Shown here piece by piece: positions 21,495 through 33,459 of a stretch of DNA of 64,000 nt. A program made the translations under genes and the position numbers. The notes below the pieces were generated by a model. It did not search any database, was not told where the DNA came from, and saw only the letters and a list, made by a program, of their open reading frames with translations. Position 1 is the stretch's first letter. Each line of letters starts with the position of its first letter. This DNA is from Adiantum capillus-veneris (Eukaryota; Streptophyta; Polypodiopsida; Polypodiales; Pteridaceae), in assembly GCA_014529385.2 (NCBI GenBank), contig CM043942.1, positions 48,714,244 to 48,778,243 on the forward strand. The letters are read 5' to 3'.

Positions 21495-23688
21495 TGTCGT
21501 GCAGCTCTGCTGCCATGTAGAGAAACAGAGCAGACAAATGCAAGCTAAGCTTCTTTGAAGCCTACACATTTAATGGTCAATGATCAGGGTTTGTTAACAG
21601 GCCAAGTTTAATGATTAATATATGCCAAATGCGGCTTTAAAAGGCCAACTGATACCTTAATGATGCCAAAAATGACTATGCTTGAAGTGAGCACAGATGT
21701 GAGTTTATGATCTAGAATTGTAGTGCTTGAAGAGCTCTACTAGCCTGTCTTTACGTCTCGTCAATTGGAGCTACGGTGAAGAAGTTATGGCATATTGAAG
21801 TTTGAGTCGATTGCAGATCCGTACCGGATTGGGCAACTACAAGTGAGGTGACAAAAATAAAATGAATGCATGGGTCTGAAGTGCTCATTTTCTGGAGCAC
21901 GTTGGTTTTTTCAGAGCAGTGATCGGAGTCTCGATCGCCAAGATATTAGGCGTTAAAGATTCACCGGGGGCCGGCTTCGTACCAGTTCGGTCCGCTCGAT
22001 TGGAGTGCAACAAAGTAAGTGCTCGAAGAGAATCTTGTCCAAAATATTATCTCCGACAGTGCATTGATAGCAGCTACATGTACGTCAAATGTGGTGTACG
22101 TCTCATTAAGTACAAAAACTGCTTGAAGAGCTTCATGTGATCTCATGGAAAGCATTGATTCCGGGATTGACCCTGAGGGGAGAGAATCCTTGATGAGACT
22201 GTTGACAAGGACTGCTCGAAAGAGATGTCGTGCTTGGCAGTGATTTGGCTGACATGTATGCTAAATGTGATGCCCTTACAAAGTCTATGGCCGCCCATAC
22301 TCACAATTCAAATGGCTGCCCAAGGGCCACAACCTTGGCCACCCACTTAATAAACTAAGGGCTTTAGTGTGTAAGGGAAAAATAAAAAGCAAAGCATGGC
22401 GGGCAAACAGACAGCAAGGGGCGCAGGGGGTGAGATGACGCTCGCAGCGCCTTCCCTGAGGCTCAGACGGGCACACTCGTGAAGCGGAAACTCCTCGGCA
22501 GCCCAGGGCGACCACTTTCGGAGCTTGTCCCGGCGAATTTCATGCTGGTCGAACCCCGGCCCTACCACGTCATAAATAGGACTCCCACGCCACATCACCG
22601 ACGGCGCCGTCGTTGCAGGTTGTGGGTAAGTGAGACGGGGTGAGTAAAGAGAAAAAAATATAGGGTTACGAGGGGGAAGCAAGAGAGGCATGAGGAGGAT
22701 CTCGATTAGGAGAAAAAGAAATGCTCTCTCTCTCCCGCTCTCTCTCTCTCTCTCTCGTTCGTGTTGGGGACGACACGGCAACGAAGGCTTTCTCTCTCTC
22801 TCTCTCTCGTTTTCACAAGGGGCAAGCCAAGTCGAGGAGGAAGAAGGCAAGCAAGCGGAGCTTGAGAAGAGCTTGTCGAGGAAAGCAAGCAAAGCAAGGG
22901 AGGAAGCTTGTCGAGGCAAGCATATAGGTCGAGAAGAGCTTGTCGAGGCAAGCAAGCAAAGCAAGGGAGGAAGATTGTCAAGGCAAGCAAGTAGGTCGAG
23001 AAGAAGCTTGTCGAAGCAAGCAAGCTTGACCAAGGCAAAGCTCTCTCAAACTCTCTTTCGATCTCGTTCTTGAAGCTAAGCAAGGAAGAGCTTGGATGAC
23101 TACAAACCCCTAAGCTATCGGGGCGAGTTTGGCAGATCTCTTAAGGGAAGTGAAGGAGTAAAACTGAGGAATCTGTGAAGGGGGTGAAGATTGAGAAAGA
23201 CGGGGGGATGTTGAAAGATCTCTCTCAATCTTTCTCTCAATTAAGCATAAAAAGGACGACAGAGGCGATCAAAGGATGCTACATAGAGATAGCTTGCAGA
23301 GAATTTGGCAATAATTGAAGCATAAAGATTGAGGCAATGAGCAGAATTAGGTAAATGAGACAGATAAAGCGAAAAAGGGAATCTCATCACCGAAACAGTC
23401 TGAAGGTTGATTAAGAATTTTGTTAAGTCCGGTGTCGTTAACGGCCCGGTTAATCCTGTAACGGGAGCTTAAACTCCTAGTTAGCAGATGATCCAAGTGA
23501 CGGTGCTGTTAACAACCCGCCTTGGCTAAGAATTTAGTTGTACTCAAAGCTTTAATCAATTAATTGAAGGGTACGGTGATTTCCAGATTCAGTTGCATGT
23601 GTTTCTCTCATTCTCTCTCTTTCACACCTCTCACAGCCAAAGGCCCGGCGCCTGCCCGGCTCATGTAGCGAACACATATCCCCAGACA
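21495..23688 (+). repeat. Element A 5' LTR
   Basis: About 2.2 kb. Its first ~1.3 kb matches 60510-61700 closely. It contains a GC-rich 3' half with (CT)n tracts and a minisatellite. The end is placed at CCCCAGACA (23688), because a TGG-starting primer site follows within a few bases. The right LTR cannot confirm this edge. Confidence 0.75.
22840..23040 (+). repeat. Minisatellite in element A LTR
   Basis: Repeats of an ~65-bp unit built from GAAGAGCTTGTCGAGGCAAG, CAAGCAAAGCAAGGGAGGAAG and GTCGAG. The right LTR holds the same motifs from about 61840 and in duplicated form. Reading frames through it are Lys/Arg/Ser-rich low-complexity shadows. Confidence 0.8.
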
Positions 23689-23691
23689 TCT

Positions 23692-23710
23692 TTGGTGAAC
23701 CCGACGCGAA
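23692..23710 (+). other. Element A primer binding site (candidate)
   Basis: TTGGTGAACCCGACGCGAA lies just inside the left LTR. The TGG start next to the LTR end fits a tRNA CCA end. The tRNA is not identified. Confidence 0.5.
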
Positions 23711-23733
23711 ACAAGCCCGGGTGGGAGGTAAAG

Positions 23734-24213
23734 ATGGAGATGCCAGAACAGTTAAAGCAGTTTATTGAAGATTTCAGTGCCAATGGATTTGATAAAAATC
23801 TGGCAGTTACAGATTTGCCAAAAATGATGGAATTGGTTCAGGGGTATCTACAGGAAGAAAAAGCCATGCAGATAAAAAAGCAGACTGATGATGCTGTAGA
23901 GCTAGCACTTGATGCTGTTCGGGAGCAGTATTATAATTTTCAGGGATATGATCCAGAAGGTTTTATTGCATGTTACGAAGCTAAGATGAAGAGCCGAAAT
24001 GTTCCAAAAGATCGGATGATTGCAGCTTTGGAGGAGGTTTTAAACTCTGATTTTAAAATGCACGTTCAAGAAGTGGCAGAAGAATATCCCACACGGTGGA
24101 AGTATTTTGCAGAGGAATTTATTTACGAAAGCTCAAGGATTCTAGATCGGGAAATAAAGAAGATTACTGTAAGGTCTCTCACCCCGATCAAAAAGAGCAC
24201 CATTGTACCTTGA
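23734..24213 (+). pseudogene. Element A ORF1, possible Gag-like protein
   Basis: An open frame from the ATG at 23734 (MEMPEQLKQFIEDF), about 40 bp after the primer site. An upstream ATG at 23593 lies inside the LTR and is less likely. The predicted protein is helical and rich in Lys/Glu, with EEKAMQIKKQTDDAVELALD, GYDPEGFIACYEAKMK and YPTRWKYFAEEFIYESSRIL. The W-x2-F-x-EEF-type pattern loosely recalls a retroelement capsid region, and the position right after the primer site supports Gag. I do not recognise the family. From 24168 the sequence is the LTR of element B, so the last residues of this frame are not its own. Confidence 0.5.
24163..24167 (+). repeat. Target site duplication of element B (left)
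   Basis: ATTAC directly before the B LTR start. The same five bases follow the B 3' LTR at 58445-58449. Confidence 0.9.
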
Positions 24214-24796
24214 AATGAATATACTGGAAAAAGTTACTACTTAAAGCAGTTTTCTGAATTCTGTCAGTGCCATGATGTTTATAATATTTTAAAGCTTCGA
24301 AATGTGAATAAAAATAATTTTTGTAAAAAAATTCCAAAAATAGTAAGTTTTTGGTCACCCGACCCGTCCGGTTTTGATCGTCTCGAAAAACTGCACCTGT
24401 ACCCCGAATTTAAAAAAAAAAAACATTTTCGAACCCCGGGGGCTGCTAAATATGGCAGGTACTCGGGCCAATATGCCTTAGTTAGAGCTTGCTATAGCAA
24501 TTTTCGGCATCAAATTCCGACTCGTATGACCCGTTTTAGCCTAAGATCAATGTTTCCCAAAATTGTCCGGGGAGGCACCGGGGGCTCGAGGCTGTGTGGG
24601 AGCAGGTTCCAGGCCACTCCAGCCTTTTGTCCTTGTGGGAGTCTTGGGAGAGTTTCCAAGCTTGCAACTAAGTGTGAGAGCCAATTAACCAAGCCAACTG
24701 GACACTTGGTGGGCAGGCAATTGGACTTGCCATGCTTAACTGGAGTAGCTCCAGATGCAAATAGCAAGCAGGTTCGGTTTTCAGCTTGAGGAGGCC

Positions 24797-24804
24797 TATT
24801 TAAA
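24797..24804 (+). promoter_or_regulatory. TATA-like box in element B LTR (candidate)
   Basis: TATTTAAA lies about 630 bp into the LTR, just before the (CA)n tract, and is conserved at 56324-56331 in the 3' LTR. The position fits the U3 core promoter of an LTR. No transcript evidence can be read from the sequence. Confidence 0.35.
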
Positions 24805-24838
24805 GGTGTGCTCTCACACACACACACACACACACACA

Positions 24839-24843
24839 CACAT
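24839..24843 (+). repeat. Target site duplication of element C (left)
   Basis: CACAT precedes the C 5' LTR and is repeated at 48501-48505. Because it lies at the edge of a (CA)n tract, chance similarity is higher than usual. The rejoined flank nevertheless matches the uninterrupted 3' LTR of B. Confidence 0.85.
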
Positions 24844-25752
24844 TGTTTGGCGAACGAAGCAACAAGCAGCCGTTGCCAGAAGGACCATATTTTTCAGAGA
24901 AACCATTGTAAAATTCTTTTGTAAAGAAGCATCTCTAAGCTGGGAAATTGTCAAAGGATGTATGATTATTCTTATGGGAGCAATTGTATATTAGAGAGCC
25001 AGTTAGAGGTTTGGGAGCTTATGGCCGGACAAGCCATTTTGTAAAGACCTAATCTATAAAGGTCATTTTTTGTAAGTTTGAAGATAATCTTTTAATGGAG
25101 AACTCAGAGGACAGCGTACGTTTGAGAGCTCCTTCTTGTTCAACCTTGTAATCTTCGCCATTGCGGCTACGGTAATCCAAATTCAGATTTGATTATTGCA
25201 TTGTGTTCCTCTCCTCTCGCTCTTTCATTCAAGTGTAATCATTCAAGATTCGGTGTAGGTTTTCAACTACGAGTTTGAGGCCTTAAATCGTTGTTTTGAG
25301 TGTCTATATGCGTGTTTTATGTTGTTTTGACCCTAGGAGGGGCTTTAGGGACCCTAAAACACCCATTAGGATCACCTGTTCGCTGTTTTTGCTGACTTTG
25401 GAAGGAACAACCGCGATCGTTGTACCTCTCCAGAATGCTGTGACAGTGATAGGATATATTCCTGATAGTCCCCTGTAGCTTCCCTTCAAGTTTCGTGCAA
25501 TTTCGATATGATTTGCATGGTAAACGGGCGTGATGACTGAAGAACGGTGTAGGAGGACATAGGCAGATTACTTGGTGGTAATGCGATTGATTTACTTATA
25601 GAGTTAGTGGTTGCATCTCTTTGAGTTCACTTCATTAGGATTGACACCCTAGTGAGTTCCCATGCTTCATCCGAGTCGCTTCCCCTGTATTGATAAATAT
25701 GTTGATGCTTGAGAGCTATGCTATGGACGTCAGTCGCGGTGACCCGCAAACA
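24844..25752 (+). repeat. Element C 5' LTR
   Basis: 909 bp, TG...CA. It aligns end to end with 47591-48500, with about 28 differences by eye. It holds one copy of the 20-nt palindromic motif described in the findings (25410-25427, variant form). Confidence 0.95.
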
Positions 25753-25753
25753 T

Positions 25754-25772
25754 TGGCGCTGTTTCCGGGGAA
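25754..25772 (+). other. Element C primer binding site
   Basis: TGGCGCTGTTTCCGGGGAA starts one base after the LTR. It closely resembles the TGGCGCCGTTGCCGGGGA site of Athila/Tat-type elements, which pairs with tRNA-Asp. The match supports placing C near the plant non-chromodomain Ty3 branch. Confidence 0.85.
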
Positions 25773-27420
25773 TGCACCTTAGGTGATGAGTGATCGAGTG
25801 CGCAGTTAGACTCCTTAAAAAAGATGAATCCACAAATCCATTTTACACCTCAGTTAGGCTGCTAGACAAGGTTTAGAGCTTAGTGGAGTCTAGAGCCAAT
25901 GGACCGGCTAGATCCTCTCTTAGGAGATTTAGGGAGCTGTGAGTGAGGGTGTTAAAGCATTTTTGCTCTTCAATTTCTTTAATTCGATTGAGTACTGAAA
26001 TCTCACCCGAAATCCGTCGTGTTTGTTTTGTTTGATTCATTTTCTTATGTTTTTTCATTTCTGTACTTAGGAGTAGGATAAGTAAATCACATTCCAGTCA
26101 GATTTGGGACAAAAGTCAGAGCCGAGAAACCAGAAAACCATAACTTTGGCCAAAAAAGCCATAAGACTCTGAAAATCTGACCAAACAGGATTGATATTGA
26201 TTCAAATCACAAAGTGGTAGCACAAAACACTAGGAAACACTTGTCAGAGGGAGCAGACAAAATTTCATTAGATTTGGCCCAGGTACTACGATCGCGATCG
26301 GTGTACCTCAGTGTCAGATTTGGACAAGATTTGACATGTGCCTTCTTGATAAGATTCTAAACAACTTTGTCTAAAGCAACCACACTCAAAAACATCAAAA
26401 ATCAAGGAAATCAGGCCACTTGGGTAAAACTAGCCTGACAGAGCTAGAAAGTGCAAAATCTTGGCTTTTGGTGATCCAAATGCAAAAAGACTTTGGAGAT
26501 AGCCTTAAAACATTAGTGTCTACAAGCATGGCAAATTTGGTATGATTTGGGCTCAGAAGTACGATCGCGATCGGTGTACCTAAGTGCCAGATTTGGACCA
26601 GATTTCATATGTGGGATCCCCAGGTGTATACAAACATAAAAGTCTAAAGGACCTAGAGCCAGAAACCTCAAAATACCTGTCAAACCATCTGAACACAGAT
26701 CCAAGTCAAAAATTGCTAAACTGGCTTAGAAATTGACTTTCAGTAGACCAAAACACATCAAAACTGAGAAGGAACCATACAAAGGGATAGCCTGTACATA
26801 GGACAACCCCAGGTATCTCTCAAATCCCAAATCAAACATCAAAATCCAATCAAATTGATAAATTTGGAAAAACAGGCACTTCCAACCAAGAAACAGTAAA
26901 AACTTCACCTTTTTGAGTCCAAATACAAAAGTGTCTGGCAGGTAGTCTTAAAATAGCCTAGTGAACAAGCTGGTGAAGTTTCATCTAATTTGGGCTCAGA
27001 AGTACGATCGCGATCGGTGTACCTCTGGCCCAGATCCAACTCATTTTTGACCTGCTCATAGACCTAGGTTATACAAGATACCAGGAGTTTTCAAAACTCA
27101 AATTGGACATACTGTCAATAATCTGCAAGAAAAATTGTGTTGAGATCATTTTGAAGTGTTGAATCTGCTGACAGTTGGAATGATACAGTGATCTCATAGC
27201 CATCCAGTGTATTCATTTGCAGAGACCGATCAAGTAACAACCCATGCAGTCGCAGGAATTGGAAGATCTTTCCATCTCCATGTAAGAGGTTTGGATTCAC
27301 TCAGTAAATCACACTTTCTTCATGTTTTTGAGATCGGAAAAACAAATCAACACCAGACACCTAAATTTAGCGGATTAAACGAGTGTTGCATCAACGGAGG
27401 AGAGTGTAAACCAAGGGATA
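25773..27420 (+). other. Element C long leader with palindromic motif copies
   Basis: About 1.65 kb with no convincing gene. It contains three close copies of CGATCGCGATCGGTGTACCT (26289-26308, 26562-26581 and 27005-27024). They are embedded in a degenerate longer unit with an upstream AATTTGGGCTCAGAAGTA and a downstream CCAGATTTGGAC. The unit spacing is roughly 270-440 bp. Confidence 0.8.
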
Positions 27421-28086
27421 GTGCGATCGTTAGAGCCGATCCTTGAAGAAGTCAACTCCGACACTTCTTTAGAGATATCTTTCGAGTATTTCATAGAACA
27501 CTTGGGACAAATAAAACTAAACGGAAGAAAAAACATGGCAGCAGGACCATCAGACCCCTCGGCCACACTAAAGCTATTGTTCATCAAGTATCAATATGAC
27601 AACAAGCAAGGTGCCAAGATATACAAAGATGGTATGGACCGCTACTATGTGAAAATAGAAGGTAGACCAAGTGAGTTCAGGGACTTAGTGCCTGTAAGCT
27701 ATAGCGGAGACAGGTACCTAGATGACGAGGGTATCATGTACTTGATAGTCCTGAATCCTAACATTGTAGGCAAGTGGGGATTGATGGGCACAAAAGCCGA
27801 AATAGACGAGGAACATGAGGAGAAGGCACCAACAATGAGCTTACCTAATGTGAGATTAAGGTAAGAAAACGATACGTTGAGAATCAACACGGATAATGTC
27901 TACTTGGGGTTATACAAGTATAATAATGGAGAGCAAGATCTCTATTATAGATGTGAGGAACCCTACGTCGGGGAGATGACTGAGCGGAAAAGACTTTATG
28001 TCTTCACCTACATAGAGGGAGCGGAAACGAAAATTGCAGCATACGACAAGTATGGAAGACGATATGCAGCAATCGATAAAAAATAA
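27421..28086 (+). pseudogene. Element C pre-gag coding segment, function unknown
   Basis: Two frames (27421-27864 and 27877-28086) lie between leader and gag. The predicted peptides have an acidic start, then DGMDRYYVKIEGRPSEFRDL and GDRYLDDEGIMYLIVLNP, and DLYYRCEEPYVGEMTERKR. They look like a folded beta-rich domain, not low complexity. I do not recognise the family. A coding segment here could be an N-terminal Gag domain or an extra ORF as in some Tat elements. Confidence 0.45.
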
Positions 28087-28242
28087 TTGGAAGGATATAC
28101 GTACTTTGGGGGACCACTTCATCAGTATTATGTCACTCCAAGCCCACTAAGACCAGCACCTACAACTGTCATGCCAGAACCGTTGACCACAGGTGGAGGG
28201 TGGACTCATGTAGCTGATTCTTTCAGTTGACCTCATTATTCA

Positions 28243-30014
28243 ATGCCAAGCCCCATGGGAACGCTACATTCCAGAGAATCAATGGCTACGAATCGAGGTA
28301 GTGCAGTTCCTATCTCTACACATACGGCTGTAGGTCCAACAATTGCAGCCACCCCATCACATTTACCACCTAGTAGTAGATTTGGGGCGGGGGAGCCAAC
28401 GAGAGCAACCTACGACCTCCGTGATGCACGAGAACGATTAAGTCGAGACATGGGAGCAATGAGATTGACCGCTGCCATAGACGGATCAGACCATCCCAAG
28501 TAGCAAAGTGCATGCCAAAGAAGTATAGCGGATAGGGGGATCCATATGCCCATGTATCGCTCTTCAAGCAAGTCCTAAGAGCAGAAAAGATCACTGATTT
28601 CCACACTCAATACGAGGGATTCGGGCTAACCTTGGAAGGGACGGCCTTAACCTGGTTTTAACCTTTAAACCCTGAAACTTGTCTGAATATTGAACACGTA
28701 TTGTGCGAGTTCACAGAAGAATTCTCAAAACGGGGTATAAAGCATAATACTGTATCACAGATATACGCTTTTAAACAAAGGGAGAATGAAAAAGTGAAGG
28801 AAGCAACCTTGAGATTCAAGCAATACATTGAGAGGTGCCTGAGGAGAGAATTACCGCAGGACGAGAGATTGTCTATGCTCTTCATTGAAGGACTTAGGAA
28901 TGAAACCTTGAAAAAGGACCTTCACTTGAAAGCCTGTAGCACGTTTCAACAGGTTACAAGGGAAGCGTTATATCTTGTCGATAACTACAAAGCATATGGG
29001 GAAGTGTCGGATACTGATTCAGTAACCAGTGGCTCTTCATCGATAAAAAGCGAATCCTCTACCAAGAAAGATGCCCAGGCATCCTTGATGCCGACAGCTG
29101 ATCAATTGATAGAGAAGGTAACGAAGAGAATGCAACAACATATGAGATCAAATCCGGTGTTGAGACAGTCTCAGACGAGGAAGTGTGACACATGTGGGGG
29201 GGATCATCCGACGCCGTGGTGCCCACAACAGCCAAAAGCACCAGTTGCAAATGAACGAATACTGAAATGGTGCGCCATAGAACAAAAATGGACGAATCAT
29301 AGCACGGAAGAGTGTTTTTATAACAAAAACTATGTGAGGAAAAGACCGTATGGGCCTCCAGCAGGACCATCCCAACCACCTCCTCCAAGATATCAAGTTG
29401 GACCAAATATGAATCTGGTAGCAGGAGAAGACAGACCTCAACCTATATTGGGTCAACAACCTCCATTACCACAGGAAAATAGGGCCATGATTAGGTATGC
29501 TCAACCTTGTGAAGCATCACCAGGAACAAATAGTACACTTCAAGTTTCTTATTACGAGGAACCGAATGAGCCTTACACAACAGAACCCGAATCACAAATA
29601 TACACAGACGAAGCCTATCAACCGTGGGGAAATAGCGAGGGTATGGCACCACCAACGTATGTAGCACAACCTTCGAGAGATCAATATTTGGTAGACGAAA
29701 GAACGTTAATGTTCATTGCGAACCAGAATTACAAACCAAGAGGATATCCTAATAGAGCAGGACAACCTATGGGACCACCTCCTCAAAATCAAACTCCAAT
29801 TGGACAGTGCTGTAGCTGTGGAAGTACGGATCATTGGGAGCGTAACTTTCCTTTCAAAGGCAAAAGAGTGAAAATTTTTGGGTTTTGTGACAGATGTGGT
29901 GTGAATCACATATTGCCAGATTGCCCAAAAAATCCGGACAGCAAGGGAAAAGCGACTATGAATATTGTGGGGGTTATACCAAGTGCAAGCAGCGGATCAG
30001 AAACGATCCCATGA
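28243..30014 (+). pseudogene. Element C Gag (capsid and nucleocapsid)
   Basis: Main frame 28701-30014 (437 residues), with an upstream part at 28243-28503. Capsid-type segments are present (FTEEFSKRGIKHNTVSQIYA, IEGLRNETLKKDLHL, FQQVTREALYLVDNY). Three cysteine/histidine knuckles follow: CDTCGGDHPTPWC (~29184), CCSCGSTDHW (~29806) and CDRCGVNHILPDC (~29888). Two of them use C-x2-C-x3-H-x4-C spacing, one residue shorter than the usual CCHC knuckle. A long Pro/Gln-rich linker separates the first knuckle from the other two. Confidence 0.85.
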
Positions 30015-31130
30015 TCCAAATCAATGTGATAACCAGAGCCCAAGCCAAGGACTTAAGGAAAAACGAGTCCGTGGAGGAAAAGGTCGAGTTTCCGATACCC
30101 ACAGAACACGAGAGTTTATCCGTGAGAACCCAACGAAAATCCTGGAAGGCGAAACGAGACAGGATGAAAACAAGAAAATTGAACAACCAAATTGCCATGC
30201 AAAACGAATTGCAAAAAATGGGGAAGCGTCCTCAGGGGGATCAGTCTTGGTTGACAAAGTGCTAGAGCCGTTAGATGCTCTATTACAAGCGTGCGAAGCA
30301 AGGTTAAAAACAAACCAAACTTTAGAGCAAAGATGGCTAACTTATCCTCAACCAGAAGTGGAAACGAAGCGTTTGGAAATGTGTAAACACCTCATTGAAA
30401 CAGCCCAGGCGTTGATAGAACCTAAGATGGTTAGAACCCCAGAACAAGAAGTGTTGATTCACAAAGAGCGAGAAAAACTAAAAATCGATGAACCAAAACA
30501 AGTAAACGAACCCAGGCCTGAAACGATATTGTCACTGCATCATCGAGTGGTGCCAAACACGACTGATGACGCTAAGTCAATGGCGATAATGCAAATTCCA
30601 GAAGTTGAAGAACACTAGCCCCAACACTTATGGAAAACCATTAGAAACAGAAAGAACGGAAGCGCGACGTTACAGCCTGCTTCAATTCCTGAGATTAACC
30701 TGGATAACGGATTTTATCCAGACGATATACAATCGCTGTATGGGGATGCGGGAACGAAGGTTTCGATGGAAAGCAAAGCCCAATCCTTGAAAACCCTGCC
30801 TTCATTTATAGGTGAACATGAGGCACAATCGGAGATAAGATTAGTTCCATCCCAAACGAGAACTATTCCACATATGGTTGACTCAAAAAGTCTTCAAGAG
30901 ATGCTGTCGACACCTATAACATGCACAATCACACTGTCCGAACTCTTGAGAGTCAGACCACACTTATGGGAAGACATGGGAAAACATTTAAAGCACAAAG
31001 GAGTAAAGATTCCTCTTCCGAAAAAACCCTACGGGAGAAGAAAAACAAACGGGAAAGTCAACCCAAAGCCTGACCAGTGCCCATAAACAAGGTCGGAGAT
31101 TACTGTGAAGGGAGGAGAATACAACCCTAC
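30015..31130 (+). pseudogene. Element C Gag-protease linker region
   Basis: Overlapping frames (29965-30618 and 30766-31086) encode Lys/Glu-rich, largely disordered-looking sequence with no domain that I recognise. Its position between nucleocapsid and protease suggests a polyprotein linker. Frame choice is uncertain. Confidence 0.4.
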
Positions 31131-31997
31131 TGTTGAATATCAGGATATAAAACGATAGCCATCCTAGACAGTGGAGCAGGAGTGGCGATTGCTACCAAGC
31201 AAATCTGGGAGAAGTGGGGCCGTCCAGCTCTCAAGAAAACGAGAATGAAACTGCAACTCGCAGATGGGTATGTAGAGAGACCATTGGGAATCCTAGACCA
31301 AATAGTTGTAACTTCATGTGGAATTAACTATGAGCACACCTTTGCTGTGGTGGATTTTGGGAAAACGAACAACTTCGACATTATTTTGGGACGACCTTTT
31401 ATGCGTCAACTCAAAATGATACAAGATTGGGGGTACGACCAAATCTACCTAAGGCACAAAGAGCTAATAACGAAGATCAACATGAAGGATCACAGCTATA
31501 GAGACGTTGCAAAAACACCAGTGCAAGAATTTAATTCAACCACTATAAATGAAAAAGAAATACCTGCATGGATGCAAACGAAAGCGCATGTCTGGATGTG
31601 TGGAGCATTTGATTGTGGAGAAATAATCAAGGACGAATGCGTTTTGGAAAGATCCGTAGAAGACGAAGCTTATTTCCTAGAACCTTTCCCGGAAAATTTA
31701 TTTGAGCCATTCGGGTGGACTCAAATATTGTCAACCTTGGACATATGTGTTAACGAATGTACACCTACGAAATTTTGTGACGAAGAAGGATACGACCTAG
31801 TAACGTTGCAAATGGCTAGCGTCATCCTTGAGTTAGGATCTGAGAGCAAGGAACAAGAAGAACCTCCACGTGAGACCAAGTGTAAAAGAATAATTGATGA
31901 GATATCTGTAGTGAACGATAGGAATCGAACAGAGGAGGAATTCACGGATTCACTATGCTGTGACCTTCCATCACACTGGACGACGAAATCCAACTGA
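31130..31997 (+). pseudogene. Element C aspartic protease (first, canonical position)
   Basis: The main frame begins at 31182, and the active-site segment ILDSGAGVAIATKQIW starts just upstream (codons near 31161-31178). The fold continues with MKLQLADGYVERPLG, TFAVVDFG and FDIILGRPFMRQLKMIQDWG, the usual retropepsin end. About 170 residues of unassigned acidic sequence follow. In the family this enzyme cuts the polyprotein during particle maturation. Confidence 0.85.
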
Positions 31998-31999
31998 TA

Positions 32000-32877
32000 G
32001 AGGCTGATGATGAAAGATCAAGAGCATCAGAGACCAATAGGAAATATAGGTTGAGACAAGACAGGTTTTACGAGTTTCATAACCAAAAACCTGGTCGACA
32101 GGAGCGGTATAAATCCAAAAGAACTAGAAAATCAAGGGCGAATAAGCATAATCCGATGCCTCTTGTCAATGACAGAACGGGATATCTAAAGCTTGTCAAA
32201 GCTGAGGATTGTGTCAAAGACGCAGGTCACTGGCCAGTTTATCAAAACTAAACCGCGAAAAAACAACAAGAAGAACAGACACGAGAAGCAAACGACTAAG
32301 TCAAAGAAAGGGGGGAAAACAAAGTCTGGAATGACCAAAACAGAGAGGAAAACAGAGTACAATAAGCTCAAGCAAACCCTCAAAGACATATGGACGGCTG
32401 ACTTTGAAACAAATGAGGACACGAATTCTGACAAGATGGATGCACCGTCCCATTATAAGAAATATACCATACAAGATAGGAAAATCATAGTGTAACAACC
32501 AATGAGAGAATTGAAGGAAATCGGGTACATCATACGACAGTCCTGAAAAAGCCAAACGAATAGATCTAGCGGGTCCAGGAGAAGATCCAAAACCTTTATA
32601 TATTTTCACGGATCTTACTGAAGAAGAGGAAAAGCTTTTGGTAGCTATTCTTAAACAATATAGAGATGTGTTTGCATGGTCATACAAAGATCTTAAGGGG
32701 GTGGATCCAAGTATCTGTCAACACACAATATCCCTTAAGAACGACACCAAACCCAGAAGATAACGTCCCTATACTTACAATGAAACGTTTGCGAAAAAGA
32801 TCAAGGAGGAGATAGATAAACTTAAGGAGGCAGAGTTTATTTACGAAATTGAGCACACCGATTGGGTTTCACCGATT
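32000..32877 (+). pseudogene. Element C protease-RT linker
   Basis: Basic, low-complexity frames (32051-32251 and 32193-32495), then a segment translating to ILKQYRDVFAWSYKDLKGVD near 32650, which is typical of the start of Ty3 RT regions. No separate gene is called. Confidence 0.5.
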
Positions 32878-33459
32878 GTGGTGGTCCCGAAGAAAAACAG
32901 AAAGTTAAGAGTGTGCGTCAATCTCAAGAAAGTAAATGCGGCTATGATTTCGGACAACTATCCCCTACCCATTACTGATCATGCAATAGAAAGGGTGGCA
33001 GTCAAAGAGGCTTATAGCTTCTTAGATGGGTTTTCGGGTTACAACCAACTCTCAATAAAGCAAGAGGATCAACACAAAACGGCTTTCGTAACTGAATGAG
33101 GTATTTTTGCATTCTGGGTAATGGATTTTGGCTTAACAAATGCACCAGCCACATTTCAAAGGCTGATGGGTCATGCTTTTAAAGAATATCTAAGACAGTT
33201 CTTAGAAATTTACATGGATGACCTGTGTGTTCACTCTCTTATCAGATTGGAGCACATAGAGCACTTGACCAAGGTGTTCGAAAAATATAGATTGTATCGG
33301 ATTTTCCTGAATCCAGAGAAATGTGTCTTCATGGTAAGACAGGGCAAAATATTGGGACATATAGTTTCCAAAAATGGTATTTCGACAGACATGGAGAAGA
33401 TCAGCGTCATTGTTGATCTACCACAACTAGTAAAGGTGAAAGAGGTACATGTATTATGA
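32878..33459 (+). pseudogene. Element C reverse transcriptase
   Basis: Frames 32878-33099 and 33121-33459 carry RT palm motifs: VVPKKNRKLRVCVNLKKVN, SFLDGFSGYNQLSI, then [18 protein letters not shown] and the catalytic YMDDLCVHS. The following thumb region has LNPEKCVFMV and LGHIVSKNGI. Gene order and motif wording place it in Ty3. Confidence 0.9.

Larger units (their letters stand above)
24168..24843 (+). repeat. Element B 5' LTR, first part
   Basis: It matches 55674-56345. It ends inside a (CA)n tract at the insertion point of element C. The remaining LTR resumes at 48506. Differences from the 3' LTR look denser here than in the second part. Confidence 0.9.

Noticed and set aside
22347-23083. 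Minus-strand ORFs of up to 228 residues in the element A LTR
   Set aside because: They are antisense shadows of the CT tracts and the GAAGAGCTTGTCGAGG minisatellite. Composition is low complexity.
23593-23733. Upstream ATG at 23593 as start of element A ORF1
   Set aside because: It lies within the LTR and before the primer site. The ATG at 23734 follows the primer site and starts the compositionally consistent part.
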